This document shows positions 1 to 13,088 of a DNA stretch of 64,000 nucleotides, in pieces (positions within the stretch are counted from its first letter, which is position 1; each line of letters opens with the position of its first letter). The position numbers and the translations under genes were made by a program. The stretch covers positions 17,362,501 through 17,426,500 of the forward strand of contig OY987268.1 of assembly GCA_963920665.1 (NCBI GenBank), written 5' to 3'. The stretch is from Straminergon stramineum (lineage: Eukaryota > Streptophyta > Bryopsida > Hypnales > Calliergonaceae). The notes below the pieces were generated by a model. That model saw only the letters and a program-made list of their open reading frames with translations, had not been told where the DNA came from and ran no database searches.

Positions 1-1635
1 TTGGATGGAAAAAAACTAGATTCATCCAATTAATTTAAAACAAGAATATCATAATCTTCCGACAATTCAAAGAGAAAAGTTAATTTGGAAAATTGAGCTT
101 GTAATATTGGATGGATGAAGTTTGGAATGGGAAGATAGTAATATACATCTTCATATGTTTAAAAACTTTATTTTCAGAAACTTTATTTGGAGGTCCAGAG
201 TTTTGGCCTAGATTGGCCAAAACCACCTAAAATCTCTAACTTTTACAATTCATACCCGTTTCCATTGAGATTTGGATCAGTTAGAACTTGTAGTTAGAAA
301 TACTTGTCTTGTTGTCCATTGGTTGGAAGGTCAATTGGACAATGCTTGAACACCCACCTTAGAATTCAAAAAGCACTACATGGAGAACCCAGTTGTATTT
401 GCTTTATCTCAAGGGCGGAGATAAAACACTTACAATGTGGTGGCCCTATTGAGGCCCCATTCTTTCCCTAATGAATAAAAGAGGGCCCAATCTCATGGCT
501 TTAACCCCTAAAGGTATTTGACTATGTTTTCACCAAAAATGCTCCAAACCTATCATCTCTAGTACAAGTACCAAATTTTAGAAAAAATAAATTTTTGGAC
601 AAATGTAACTACATGATCTTGTAGTACGCTGGTTTGGAAAGATGTGGAAAAAATTTCAGAAATTTCCACAATTTGGATTGCAAGATATTAGCATTTGAAG
701 TGACAAAAAGCCATTTTTTGGCCTTGCGAAAATCTGGGCAGATGCACTTCACAAGGTCTAATCATTATGAAAAAATGTCCAAAATGGTTGTGACTCTTTG
801 GATTCATTCTTCAAGTCATGTTGGCTACATGCTTGAAAAATTTTAGATCATTTGGAATTGTACAACATATAGGAAAAAAATAATAAGTTGAAAGAAGTAG
901 AGAATGATTCAAAATACTAAATTGTTAATAATTTATTTATGAAATTGAAAATTTTCAATCCCAATGGTGAAATTATTGTAATAAACAAGCTAAACCTCAG
1001 GTTTTTATTTTTTTCCAAAAATATTAAAAATTGAGTTAAATAAAGGTCTTCAAAGTTTATTTTAGAGTAGAGATTCCATTGTTACTACCCATAAACTACC
1101 CACAACTAAAACTCTTGATAACTTTCATCTCATAAATCAAAATGGAATGATTGAAAGCTTTCCATGTATATATAAATCAGGAAAATAAATTTCAAATTTC
1201 TATTTTTTTTAAAAAGTGATTTTTAAAGAAGTTTTTTTTTGCTGCCCAAGCTATCTGCTGAGCAATGAAAACAACATACCACACAATAACTTTTTAACCA
1301 TGTATTCAAAAGTTATGAAAATTGTTGGGTCTTAAAGCTACTCCTCAGGCACATGTTGTGTGAAGATTTCAAAGAAAAAAAAAAAAAAATTCCATTCATA
1401 GTGAGTTGCCCAAAATCACTATGTTGCCAAAAAATATCATTTGGTCCTTTAGGGTTTAAATTGTTATGGGTTGTCTCCACAATTGCAAGTAGTACATATT
1501 TTATGAATCGTGTTCCAATTTTTTAAAGGATTTCTAGATGTCCTAAAGTTTTGTATTTCTAGAATATATGAGGAATTAATTATGAATTGTTAGGAGTTGG
1601 AAGTTGGAGGATTTCAATCACAAGATTTGACTCTT
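1..1635. other. AT-rich intergenic DNA, no gene seen
   Basis: No reading frame here has a recognisable motif, and A/T runs are frequent. Part of it (about 600-1500) loosely resembles 16.2-16.8 kb, as in similar stretches around 'gtggaaa...ttt.agaaa' and 'ggtcct.tagggtt'. This suggests two very old copies of one dispersed repeat. Confidence 0.5.
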
Positions 1636-1817
1636 TAGAACCATGAATGTTGCTTTTGCAACATATTCCATGGAAGCATCTTTGAATACGATAAAACTTG
1701 GAATTAGAAGTATATCTTGCTTCTAGAATCATGAATATCATTGCTTCTACAACACATTTCATGCAAGCATCGTTGAAGTTGATAAAACTTCAAAGTAGAA
1801 GTATCTCATATCTTGCA
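1636..1817. repeat. Two-copy tandem duplication, unit about 88 bp
   Basis: The block starting 'tagaaccatgaat' at 1636 is repeated from 1724 as 'tagaatcatgaat'. Both copies contain 'ttgcttyt.caaca', 'aagcatc.ttgaa', 'gataaaactt' and 'agaagtat'. The copies have diverged by substitutions and a short insertion in the second. Short reading frames crossing it are by-products of the duplication. Confidence 0.75.
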
Positions 1818-2712
1818 AGTCGCATATTTGGACGACACTTGCAGTGTAAACTGGTAATTTTCCAACCCGAAAAGTGGTCTCCCTTCCCTTAGATACCGGA
1901 GCTCCCGAATGCAATGAGTGGCAACCTTGACATTTGGTGCAACCATGTCCTTCATTCAATGCATTCTAGAAGGGACCCATGTGCTAGCACGTGGAGAATA
2001 GACGACTCTACAATACCCCCATACCATGCACCAATGTAGAAAATAATACATAAATACAAACACAAAGTGGATGCTTCCCATCCTCCCTACCTAGCCTACG
2101 AGTTCTATGTTGCATCAAGTTATTCACTTTTTCATCATATATAGGTTTGTATTGACATTCTTACTTGAGGAGGAAATGGAAATGGAGCCAATCGCCCAAG
2201 TTTGTGTGTACCAATAGAAGCATACCCAAACAACAAGAGTACACTCTTCTGTTTTTTTATGTTCTTGTCTTGGGTTTCATGCAACAGGGACAGGGTCAGG
2301 GACAGGAATGGTGGGCTCCAAGAGGTGTACAAAATAATTGCATTCTGCAAGAGCTGCTTGGATATTTGAAATTGTTGACACTTGGACACATAGCACATAA
2401 TTACTTGTTGTGTGGCTCCTTGACAAAGCACCCATGTACAGTAGAAAATACAAGAGAAACAGTACAGAAGAAACAGTACAACGGACATGGAGAAATACAT
2501 TGTATATTCCCAATCTCTATCTGAACATCCCGGAGAATGATGGAGTGAAGGCTATTTGGGATTGGACCAGCTGGTCGCAGCAGCCACAGCGCATCATCCA
2601 CCATGATCAGCCATCAAAGGCCAAGCAGAAGCTGAATTCCCAAATTCAAAGGCAGAACTTGATGTGTGATTCATGTTGGCAGCAGGCAGGTATCAACACA
2701 ATGATAAGGTAA
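1818..2712. other. Moderately GC-rich segment with relatives at 10.65 and 13.7 kb
   Basis: From about 2160 the base composition is less AT-rich, and opposing frames of 119 and 121 residues overlap here. The tail (2590-2660, with 'catcatccaccatgat' and 'aagctgaattcccaaattca') recurs at 13.72-13.80 kb ('catcatccatcatgat', 'gaagctgaattcccggattca'). The stretch at 2440-2500 (gaaaatacaagagaaacag...catggagaaat) resembles 10.68-10.73 kb. These are pieces of one dispersed sequence. It could be transposon interior or an old gene fragment. I do not recognise a protein in it. Confidence 0.4.
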
Positions 2713-5225
2713 CGGACCCTCTGAATCTCTATGTTTGTTAGTTGGTCGGTTGGCCCTCGCAATAAATAAACAGAATGAACACAATGAGTGAGTCAACACA
2801 ATGATAACTTGACCCTCAAAGGACGCTGCCGTCGTTGATTATTGGACCAATAGGTGCATTCTTTGTTTTTACAGTGAACAATGAAGTTATTCATCAAACA
2901 CTTTTGGTCCTTGGTGTCCTTCAAAATGAAAAAGTCTTATAAATTTTGAAATATTTATTTGAAGGATATGAAATGAAGGATTACATGTAGAATATAGTAA
3001 TAAGGACTTACCTAGGAAAAAATCACTTGTAATTACACCAATTTTTAGCTTATATGCCTAAGTTTCAAAAATGATTTTTTGGAAATCAAGTGACTATTTC
3101 AAAATTATCATTTCCAAAGCAAAACTAAAATCTTCATGTGTCTTTTACTTTCTAATGAATCCAATTAGAGGATCTAGATTAGTTACTTTGTTTGTCCTAA
3201 AAATTCACAACAAAAAATCCAATTCCAAAAACTAGTTTTTGATTTGAAAAAATTACAAACATAGTTCAAAGAGGAAGTATAATAATGGAATATGAAGTGA
3301 ATTTGATTGCCTACATTAGTCTAGGTGGAAAATATTTCAAAAAATTATTTTTTCTAAGTATAAATGAGGTTTGAAGTTTTATAAAGAAATCATCATAACA
3401 GTTTTAATACAAGTGTTTACACTTCAACTACTTTTTGGAAAAATTACTAGGAACTTCACTATTGTACTTGTAGGCACTAAGAAAATCATCTACATTATTT
3501 TATGCAATTTCTTATAGAGTACATAGTACATTTTTTTTCTAGTTGTTGGTAATACAATCTCAAAAGCAATTGTCTCACCTACATCCCCTCAATACTAAAG
3601 TCTATAACAATGCAATCCAACTTCAATTTGTTTGATCCATTTGGCTACTAAAACTGAACAAAAACCTATATTTAATGTCATTTTATATATATACATAAGA
3701 AACTATCACGTTTATCTTTTTCAAAACATTTGAAATACGATAATGATAAAAAAAATCAAAAAAGGAATGAAAATACATTACACAAATTACAAAATACACT
3801 CAAATAATATGAAATTTCTAACTTAGGTGTCAATTATAACAATCAACATTATAGGTATAAACATAGTTTCTAAATCCATTATTTAATAGTAGAATGGCTA
3901 CAGCTGAAGTAATACTGGTGAACTTGTAAGTGTAAGTGTAATACAATTTTTAATGCAAGATCTCAAAATAGAACAAAAAATTAGATTTAATATGCCTATA
4001 ATTCTAGAGTGCATTCAAGTGTAATAAAGAGCATTGCAACTATTACAATGAGGTTAAGAAGAGGTATACAAAGTCCTATCACACTTGAGGAGCATAGAAA
4101 TGCTTAATTTGCACTAATTTGCATCAAAATTTGATATTTGAACAAAAAAATGCATTAGTACATTCATTGCTTCCTCCATAGATAATTCATGACCTTCAAC
4201 AAAAAAAAACTCAAGACAAATTTTTCCTCACAATTTCCATAAAATGCAAATTTCAAAGTAAAAAAAAGTAAAAAAATATGCATTTTTTATCCTTTTAAAT
4301 CCAATCTAAGGTTTGGAACTTCAAAGTAAAATAATTTTTTTTAAATAATCAAATATTATAAAAATGAAAATACAAACATGGTGACTATAATGACATATAT
4401 TAAAAAATTGAAAATTATTTCAATATTTTTCAAGAAGATCTCTAAATTTAGTGTGCATTATGCACTATCATGAAGTACTCTTTTGGTGTAAATTTCTTAG
4501 TATTGGCACTTGGAGACTGTTTTAAAATATTTTGGGTGATGGTCATATAGTCTAGGTGGCCCCTCTCTCTCAAACATTGTCCTTGACCTCAAATTCAATG
4601 TGCTATTCCTGTGCATATTCTTCAAATTTTTATCTATTTATATCCAAGTAGTGCATGGTGAGAAAAAGTTTGCATACCCTAGCATGTAAACATCCCCAAA
4701 GAAAGCATGTTACCAAAATATACTAATCATAATATAGACACTATGTAAAATTCAAAAATGCCTTAATCATACAAATTCCTCTCAATAACTTGATCCCCAA
4801 ACATAGAATGGATAGCATATAAGCCCATCCAAAAGTTATTTGATTTTTAACATACCATGAGTTGTGTCTGACGATTGGTAGAGTATGAATTGTTTTATAG
4901 CCTCTTTGTCTTTTAAAGGTTGATGGTTGTCATGTCCTATGTTTGGTAGTAATTTTGAAAAATAAATTGAAATCAAGGAGGTGAAAGTCCTTTGCTAAGA
5001 GGCTACTGTCCCAACATATGCATCCCAAGTTGGCTTCTTCTTCCGATGTCATGTGTGTGTCTTCACTTTGGCAAATGTGGTATGCTTGTCAGTTGTCATT
5101 GCCTAGTTTTTGAAAATGCTCTCATCAATTCCTTTCAAATTTCTTCACTTGCTTGGTATAATACAATTCATTTGATAACAACGACGCTAGCATGTGAGCC
5201 TACAAGCCTTGAGCCTAGATGTAAG
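2713..5225. other. AT-rich DNA, nothing recognised
   Basis: A long AT-rich stretch with poly-A and poly-T runs and no supported gene. A 101-codon frame near 4992-5297 runs into the start of the LTR copy at 5226 and shows no domain. Confidence 0.5.
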
Positions 5226-5822
5226 TGTGAGCTCTCAATTTGTCACTGGGGACTCATAGTTTTTCTTTTTTTTCAAATTCCGCAATTTAGGAAGTAATAA
5301 GATGTAAAAAGCCCAGAAAAGAACATAAGACTAAAACAGGTTGTAATATACCAAAATAGATATTTGGCTTCAAATAGGATTTTAGGTTTGGAAACACTTC
5401 ACATGCCTACTTATACATAAGTTAGTACCCCAAATGGTGGAAATTAGGAGGTTTGAGTGATGTTGTTTTGAATAGCCAAACCTACTAAGCCAATGACCCA
5501 GTCTAGTTAAAATTGAGCTAAGAGAAGTCTTATGAGATCCCTAGGTAGGTCTTAGTTTTCCTATTCCACTGTTGAAACTGAAGAAGCTCCAATTGTTAGC
5601 ATTCTAGAGAGTAGCATTTTAAGACGGGCGTGTCGAGGGATCTACAACCCATGTATGTTGATTTAGAGTTTGGAGCATGTTTAGGGATCAGAGTAGAGTC
5701 CATTCGCCAAGATTCCCTTGTATGCAAAAGATTCCCTATTTTCCAAGTAATTAGTGGAAGGTGGGATTTATCCTCCCCATCTCTACATGTGCAAAGTAAG
5801 AATATGAGCTTGCACAACTATT

Positions 5823-7021
5823 CACTATAAGAAATCCATGTTTTTGGTTGTGTTTCACCACTAGTGCATGATGTCCAACAAAACATGAAAATGTCAAAGG
5901 GCAACTGGCCGAAGAAGATAGACTTTTGTAGATGTTGGGAAAAACATTGGCACATTACTATGAAACTAAGTTGATGTTATGATGGACGTTGATGTTTTAT
6001 TTGACATGATTGAAGACATGTTGATGTTTTTTGAAACACAAAAAAAATTAGAGACTGCCATATTAACAAGTAGACCCATTTTGACTATGGGTAAGTTAGT
6101 AAAAATTACTATGGTCTATAGTAAAAAGTTGACCATATGTGAAAAATTTAGGGGAAGGGTAGCCACATGGCATGCCCTGCTAAAAAAAAGGAAATGGATG
6201 GATGTGCACCATGGATGAAAAAGAGATCGTCTTTATACAAGTGGGTTGTCGGAAGTAAAACAAACAATATGGGATATGTAAAACAAGAATTGTATTCAAT
6301 GTAAAATGTTTGAAATGACATCCAAATGTCTAAAACAATGTATAGATGTCTGAAATAGTGTTGAGATGTGCTATGGTCAAGTTCTTGTATTCCAATTATT
6401 TCATATCTTTTGTCACACCATCGACGAACAATGAATATAAATATGACCTTTGTTATCTTCATTTTCACTAACTTTTTTCCTTCATTTTGTCATCAAAACT
6501 TCTCTTGATGGTAGATGGTAAGTTTTCTTCAATTCTTGTTAAATACAAGAAAATTTTTTGGTTCCTTTTATTTTTAATCATTAATTTTTATTGATCTTGC
6601 CTGATAGGTATAATATGCACAAATTGATGTCTCAAAAAACATTGAAACATCTAATTAGGCATCTGAAAAAGTGAAATTAAAATTTTTAAATGACATAAAA
6701 GTGTGTTGATTAGGCATGCCACGTTAGAGTGCCATGTCATAGATGGGCAAGATGAAAAAAATCCTTGATGGCTCTCCTCACCTATGTGGTGCTTAGGTGG
6801 TGTCCACGTGACTCATTGTAGGGATCTCGGAAGACCATGTTTTTTGTGATGTTAGAAAAAAACAATCTCAAATCGGGCATGTCTTTCTAGATTTTACCAC
6901 GTTTTTGGCCTGTTCATTATAACAAATTTTAGGTGACATCAACGTTAATCTCTTCTGTGTCAAATTGAATGTCCTTTCACATTTTCTACGACGTCCAAAA
7001 AAACTTGGGTTTCTTATAGTG
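5823..7021. mobile_element. Non-autonomous CACTA element, 1199 bp
   Basis: The left end is CACTATAAGAAATCC and the right end, reversed, reads CACTATAAGAAACCC. The flanking 3 bp are ATT on both sides (5820-5822 and 7022-7024). CACTA ends plus a 3 bp duplication define the CACTA (EnSpm/CMC) superfamily. The interior has repeated 'gatgt.tgaaa' type motifs and an unrecognised 79-codon frame at 5979-6218, but no transposase. It interrupts LTR copy A where copies B, C and D read straight through, so it is younger than that LTR. Confidence 0.88.
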
Positions 7022-7704
7022 ATTGGAGTATTCTATGAGAGGTTCCACAAAATGTTTTAGAATTTTTTGACTTGTAGAAATATTCTTTTTGGACGGTCAA
7101 CCGCCGAAATCCATGATGGAAAATTCCTAGAAATTCTTTAGAGGGTGGTAAAATCTCATTAAAAATTATTATAGGTTATTTTATGTTAATAATGTGCTGC
7201 AATAAGTTTTGAGACATTCTAATAGTGGGGGTTAACCAAACCGGGAGGTTTCCTCCAATTTAAACAACATGGTAGTGTTTGTAGGGAACTAACTGGTGTT
7301 CTAGGAACTCACAAAATTGAAATGAAGTCAATGAATGGTCTTTTCTTAATCCTTTGGACCTTCCAAAACACCTTGGCCAATCACCTTCCTTAGAAAAGGT
7401 GACCTCCAAAAGTTAGAATTTCAACCCTTTTTTGACTAAAGTTGGAGCTAGGTTTCAATGATTTTTTTGTGAAGGGGAAAGGGATTCCTCAAGACTAAAT
7501 ATTGTCTTCTAGAGGCAACAATGCAATAAGTTTGCAAATTGGAGTTAGTTTCCAAAAGATAGAAGGTAGACCACTATAGGAGCTAGGAAGTCAACGCCCT
7601 AGGTGTAGGCAAAAATCTAAAGAAGATCTAGGGTTTAGAGTACCCGTTTGGGGGACAAAGTTCTTGGCTTGTAACTTAGAGAGGAGGTGGGGTGCCAGGC
7701 CACC

Positions 7705-7712
7705 TATAAAAA
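7705..7712 (+). promoter_or_regulatory. TATA box of LTR copy A
   Basis: TATAAAAA is followed by a C/T-rich leader. The equivalent position in copy C (42276) and copy D (47310) also carries TATAAAA and the same kind of leader, and in copy B the motif has decayed (tctaaaaa). Position inside a long LTR fits the U3 promoter that would set the U3/R boundary. Confidence 0.7.
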
Positions 7713-8256
7713 GGGGGCCCTTCTCCTCTCAACCCCCCCCCATTTTGTATCTGGATCCATTGGGTCAAATTTGTATTAGAACTTTTGGCATTTAGCCCAA
7801 AACCTTGGCGGTGCTTGTTTTCTTGCCTTTTGTCTTTTTGCTAGTCTTTTGCAAGTTTGTAGAGGTCTCAGGGTCCCTTTGCACTTTGTGTCTTCTTGTT
7901 TTGTCATTTCTAAGCCTTGTGTTCCCTTTGTGGTTGTTTTTCTCAAGTTTTCTCAAGTTTTGAGTTCTAGTTCTACTAACCTTGGAGAGGGTGTTGTTGC
8001 TTTCTTCCTTTGGATCTTGTCACATCTTTTAGAGGATTTGTGGGTGTTCTTTTATCCCTTGTACTAATCCTAGAGCCATCCCTCCACCGTACCTTGGCGA
8101 TGTTGTTTTGGGGGGCCTTTAGTTTGCTTTGAGTCTTGTACTAACCATAGGTCTACTAACACGTGTCAGGAGTCTTTGAGATTGTCTTAAGTCCCTAGAG
8201 TCAACTAACCGTGTCTTAGCTTTGTATGTGGTATTGTGGGTCCTGTTAGGACAATA

Positions 8257-8400
8257 AAGCTTTGGACCCCCTAGGTTTGAAGAGTCTTAGATTGTGTATT
8301 AAAGCCCTACCAACGGCGAAGCTTTGAATCATGAGGTACCTTCTAGTCTTAGATTTGGTGTTAAACCCAAATCAATAATGGAGCTTTGAACCTCCTTGAT
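8257..8400 (+). repeat. LTR-internal tandem repeat, about 62 bp units, copy A
   Basis: Three degenerate units containing 'agctttg...' followed by 'gtcttag...gtgt.ttaaa' lie downstream of the leader. The same array occurs with other copy numbers in LTR copies B, C and D. This one is more diverged than the array at 48601. Confidence 0.65.
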
Positions 8401-9054
8401 ACTTACCTCCAAAGTTTAGTTTTCAAAACATTTTGGAAACAAACCAAAGTTTAGTATCCAAAATTTAAACAATAGGCCCTAGTTCTTTGAGTTTCGAGTG
8501 TCCCATGAATCTATGTGGGCCAAGTTCCTAAACCCCCACGTCCAAATTAGTAGGGCTAAATGGCTTCTCAACTCATTTTAGCGAGGTTATGGTTCTCATG
8601 TCTTAGTAGTTAGTATGGTGAGGCTTCAAGGGACATTGGGAACAAAAACCAATAGTCTAGCACCCAAGTTCAGACTCCAACAACTCCCAACATCCACCCC
8701 CTAGTTGTACTAGCACCCTCAATCAGACCTAGCAAACCCCCGCACCATGTCGGGCCGGATATCGGGAGAGTTGGGCCGGTGGGCCAGTATCGGAAGGACA
8801 AGGCCAATGACTCGATATCAAGAAAACCATTTAGCAACACGCAATGGAGCTAGGAGGAATTCGGCTAGGCTAGGGAGAAGTTCCGTCATGGGTCTAGGGG
8901 AAATAGAAGAGATAATGGATAAAAGCAAGGTAGGATAGAAGGGAACTAGAGAGGGAATAGAATAGGAGAAATAAGGGAGAGGAAGGATAAAAATAGGGTA
9001 GGATAAAAGGAATCTAGAAGGACTATAGAATAGGGGAAGGTAGGGGATAGAAGA

Positions 9055-9215
9055 AGAGGAGTAGAGGGGTGTAGAGAAAATCAAAAGGGCCAAAACCATA
9101 AAAGGAATAATAAGAAGCAACAAGTCCTACACATTCAATCTCTACCTGGAGAGGTAATAAGAGGAGTAGAGGGACGTAGAGAAAATCAAAAGGGCCAAAA
9201 CTATAAAAGGAAGGC
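9055..9215 (+). repeat. Tandem duplication in purine-rich part of LTR A
   Basis: The block 'gaggagtagaggg.' with 'gtagagaaaatcaaaaggg' occurs at about 9056 and again at about 9162. It sits in a G/A-rich tract (8740-9300). The corresponding part of copy C (43.26-43.6 kb) is also purine-rich but carries a different minisatellite. Confidence 0.65.
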
Positions 9216-10305
9216 CCTATTATGGTTTTGACCTCAACTTCTCCAACAAGACTTTACACAACAAGTGGGAAAAGAAGAAGGGAGGAGATGACTTAATAGA
9301 AGTTAGGTAAGGTCCTTCAACCATTATGAAGTAGGTTAGGTGTCATGGGTCTTAATTACGGGTGTAGGGGTAGTTCAAGTAGAAAGGATCATTAATCCTT
9401 GCCTAGGGGTTTGTAGGTTAGCCAAAGGTAGGGATTAGTGAAGGGACCAAAGCTTGTACCAAAATCAACATCCAAAATTATTCAAGTTGTCATCAAATTC
9501 CACAAAGGCAACATGGCAGTTAGAGACATGCTAAAAGGAAGTCTTGCCCACCTAGCCAAGGAGCCCTAAGTCGAGGTAGGATACTAACCATTTCATTTTC
9601 GTTTCCGTTTGTTTATTTAGAAATAATAGATTAGGGCTAAAGGCTAGGGGTAGGTAGCACCTTTAGGCTAGAGCGCCAGGTTAGGTTTAGCTTTAAAATC
9701 ATAGAGTAGAAGTCAAGGGGATTCTAGGAGTATAAAATACATCCCAAATCAACTTATAATGAGGGAGATATGAGCAGATGAAGTTTGGGATCCAAAATGG
9801 AAGAAGTTGGGTGAAATTCATCCATCTAAGTCCAAACTTGGAACTTATGCATTAGTTTTTAGAATAGGCCTAGGGTCCAAAACTTAGGGTCATTTGGATT
9901 AGGGAAAGAGTCCAAAGAAGTGGATGAAGTTTAGGGAGCCTCCTAGAGGACTAAACTTCATTTGGCCATAACTTCTTGTAGGAACATCTTGAATCCCATA
10001 AAATTTAGGTTTTTAGAAATGTCATGACTTGACCTACAACTTAGGAGTGATAGGCCATGTAGAATTCATTTCCATTAGGAGACCACAATGGTCAAGGAAT
10101 CAAGCAGTTGGAGTAGTTTCTACAAATTAGGCTAGTTTGGGGGTTCCTTAGAGAATTATAGGACTTACGAGCTTGAAAAAGATCCACTGCTCGGAAGGCA
10201 CAATGGACCAACATTAGGCATCCATTTAATTAGAATTCATCCTTCAAAACACAAGAACTTGGTTGTGCTCATGTATTTATCAAGGATGGGTAAATATTCA
10301 CTACA

Positions 10306-12260
10306 CTAAGTAGATACCCTACAACCATTGAAAGTGTCCATAACTTAGGTACTCTATAATTATGAAAGTTGCCTATAACATAAGCACCTATAGTATAGGT
10401 ATCCTATACCCATGGAAGTTATCGATAATATAAGTACCTATAACATAGATGCTTATGCTCCTAAACTCATAGTTAGGTACACATGCCATCAACCTAGGAT
10501 GAGTTTCTCTACCGGGACCCACATTATTATTCATTTTTTTTACTTCCTTTATTTTTCATGCATACAATCATTGATTTCTATTTATTATTATTAATTGCAA
10601 ATCCTTTGCTAAACGAGATGCTAGTTGATAGAAATGATGAGTAAACCAGGTCAACTTCCAAGCAGTCACCTGAGTGTATGCCCCAGAAGAAAATACAACA
10701 GAAACAATAAACCAGACTTGGAGAAATGATAGTAGCTAAACCTGTTGTTCGAGGTGGGTCTTGCAAGGTGAATTTTGAGTTTTGCAGGGTAATTGTAAAA
10801 GAAAAATCCCATTATTTTTAGCTATGTTAATTCTATGTTCTTCAGCTCTCCCAGCTATTTCCAGCCTTTGATTGTAATTGTGAATTCAAAATCTGCAAAT
10901 TTTATCATGTGTGGCAAATGATTTTTTTTCTCCAAGGGTAAATTCACCCTATACGGCCTACTCCAAATGATGAGTTTAGTATCCTGCTAGAGAAACACAT
11001 TATGTATTACCAATCTATAGTGGAAGTACCCAAAACCATCAATATAAGCAATTCACCATAGTTGGAGGTACCTTTTGCTAGAAAAAAAATATTCTTATAG
11101 AGTTGGCAATTGAAAATCTAGAATTTTCAAAAGAAATTATAATTTTCGGATATGACATGAATTTTCTATCAATTTTCAAAGTCACAACTCCCTAGAACAC
11201 TAAAAGTACCATGTAGATGGACCTAAAATCAAAACCTAACAATTTCAGGAGTCAACCAATCATCAATTTGTAAGGGGATCATTTAATGACATTTTATTTT
11301 ATTTCATTTTTTGACACAAATGAAATGGAATTTCATTGCAAAGAGAAAAATTACAAATTGGCTAGCCACAATTAATGACATTTTACAAGGACACTTCAAT
11401 GAAAGCCTGGGGACATTTCTAGAGAACTCTACTATACATTAATGGGAATAGGGATGCTTTGGGGTGTTTCTACCTTATATCCTAATGTTTCATTAAATGA
11501 TGGAATGATTCACCTACCGTGTAAGGTACTTTTTAAAACAATAAACTTTACTTTTCCGCAAAGCACCTTTAGTATAGAGGTTCATCCAAGGATAAGCCAA
11601 CGTAGTCTATTGTATATGTCTAATGTCACTTTCTCAAGTAGATGTAAGTAATTTGTGAACTAATCTCATACAACATACTAGAAAATAATTATTTGTCTAT
11701 TCTTTTTCTCTTTCTTTTCCCACCCTTATTCCTAGGTTCTTTCAATTTTGTTGGCAGTCCATTACTTATGTATGTAGACACAATGGTATGACCGTCACAG
11801 TCTTATATAGTGTTCTAAGGGAATGTCAACAATTTTGGGCAACAAGTCAAGTTGGTCAACGAGTCTTATATTTTTGCATGCTCTATGACCTAATCATATA
11901 TACAAGATAATATTTTTTTAAATAGTACAAAGTATTAATTAATTATTCCTTTTTATGTTAGGGTCAACATGTCCAGTGTTTGCTCTCCACGAGCTTTTCG
12001 AACCTATATGCAAAATGCCTAAACGAGTCTGTCACAGTGATCAATAGGTCCAGTATGCAAAAGTATGAAAGGCTTAGGACTAATACTAGATTCTAATCTT
12101 TAGCTTTCTCCTTCTTTAGGTTTTTGGACAACAAGTCTTAGGACCACAAGTCCAAAACCACAAGGTAAGTTGTTCCCTATTACTATGGTGCCGCCCCCTA
12201 TGACCGCGTGCACATGAACTGCGACACATTTTGAATCCCTGATCTCCCTGTCCGATTGCT
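10306..12260. other. Old repeat DNA with a short degenerate tandem array
   Basis: 10310-10470 is a degenerate array of units of roughly 40 bp with 'ctataacata', 'aggtatcctata' and 'ccat.gaaagt'. A related patch is at 14.50-14.61 kb. The remainder, including 11290-11400 where 'ttaatgacatttta' occurs twice, shows no gene. Confidence 0.45.
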
Positions 12261-12263
12261 GTA

Positions 12264-13050
12264 ATGATCTGTACCTCCTCCGATCACCAATTTCTTATTG
12301 ATTTTCTCAAATTCTCCCTTGACCCACTCCGATTTCTTGATCTCTTGCATGATTCTCCAACCTTCACCCTCCCCGGGCAGCCCAAATCCCTAATCAGGAG
12401 CTCGCGACTTGCTGTGGTAGCACCTACTTCTTTAGAATCTCCTGCTCCGATCGGCGTTTGCTCCTTTGGTAATCGGAAACTATTGGACATGGATCATCTG
12501 AATTGTTCATTCATGCCAGTTTTGAACTCCAAGTGGATCTGTACCGATTGTGACATGCTTCACCCTGAACTTTCAGTAAACGAGTGTGGTCTGTACAAGA
12601 GAGTTGCCACTCCCACCGGTATCCATCCCTCTCCAAATTCTCAATCTATCACCCTCAGAAATCTCAAACTCCAGCGCTCCAATTTTTCGATTGATCGATC
12701 AGGAAAATTGCGAGGACGACAAGATTTTGCAGCAAGCACAAACCAATTCCATCGCCCAGCAACATCGGAATCTAAGTCAAGAGACACCACACAAAACCGG
12801 AGCAAGCTTCAAGCAAAATTGTGGCTCGGTCTCCAGGATCCAATTCGCTCTCCTCCGATTGCAGCAGTAGCTTCAAATCGACCAAAAATTTCCCATAAAA
12901 ATTTCTTCGCGAATTTGATGCAGCCCGACCAATTTCCAAACACAATGCCACACAAGAAACTCGAGAAAACACAAAATTCGAAATATAGCACACAAACTCT
13001 AATCCCTAATTTTCTCTCAAAAAAATCATAACACAATAATAATCACAAAT
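12264..13050 (-). other. Gene-like GC-richer patch, identity unknown
   Basis: This patch is clearly richer in G+C and CpG than its surroundings and contains the longest plus-strand open frame of the window (12264-13031, 255 codons), which has no domain I recognise. I favour the minus strand. It would have a TATA motif at 13088-13081, then a leader beginning around 13040 with 'ttagggattag', typical of plant 5' untranslated regions, and an ATG near 12630 that meets stops within about 20 codons. This is consistent with the 5' end of a dead or partial gene. The plus-strand frame may be open by chance because the strand is A/C-rich. Function cannot be assigned. Confidence 0.3.
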
Positions 13051-13080
13051 ATAAAAATAATATATTAATATAAGATGGAT

Positions 13081-13088
13081 CTTATATA
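13081..13088 (-). promoter_or_regulatory. Possible TATA box of minus-strand gene remnant
   Basis: On the minus strand this reads TATATAAG and lies about 40 bp upstream of a plant-like leader (12.26-13.05 kb). AT-rich DNA produces such motifs often, so support is weak. Confidence 0.25.

Larger units (their letters stand above)
5226..10305 (+). mobile_element. Solo long LTR, copy A (with CACTA insertion)
   Basis: Starts TGTGAGC and ends CACTACA, so it has TG...CA termini. It is flanked by near-identical 5 bp sequences (gtaag before, ctaag after). It can be followed along most of its length against copy C (41021-45413): the 'aatttgtcac..gggactca' start, the 'gaggttccaca' block, a TATA box, a pyrimidine-rich leader, an array of units containing 'agctttg', a purine-rich tract, and the end block 'ggaaggcacaatggacca...tttatcaagg'. 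Subtracting the CACTA insertion leaves about 3.9 kb, very long for an LTR. No internal domain, primer-binding site or second LTR is attached, so it is a solo LTR, the usual product of LTR-LTR recombination. The family is not named. Confidence 0.75.

Noticed and set aside
12264..13031. Plus-strand 255-codon frame as a real protein
   Set aside because: No domain, A/C-rich strand bias and many CAA/ACA codons. The minus strand carries the better gene-start signals, so the frame is probably open by chance.
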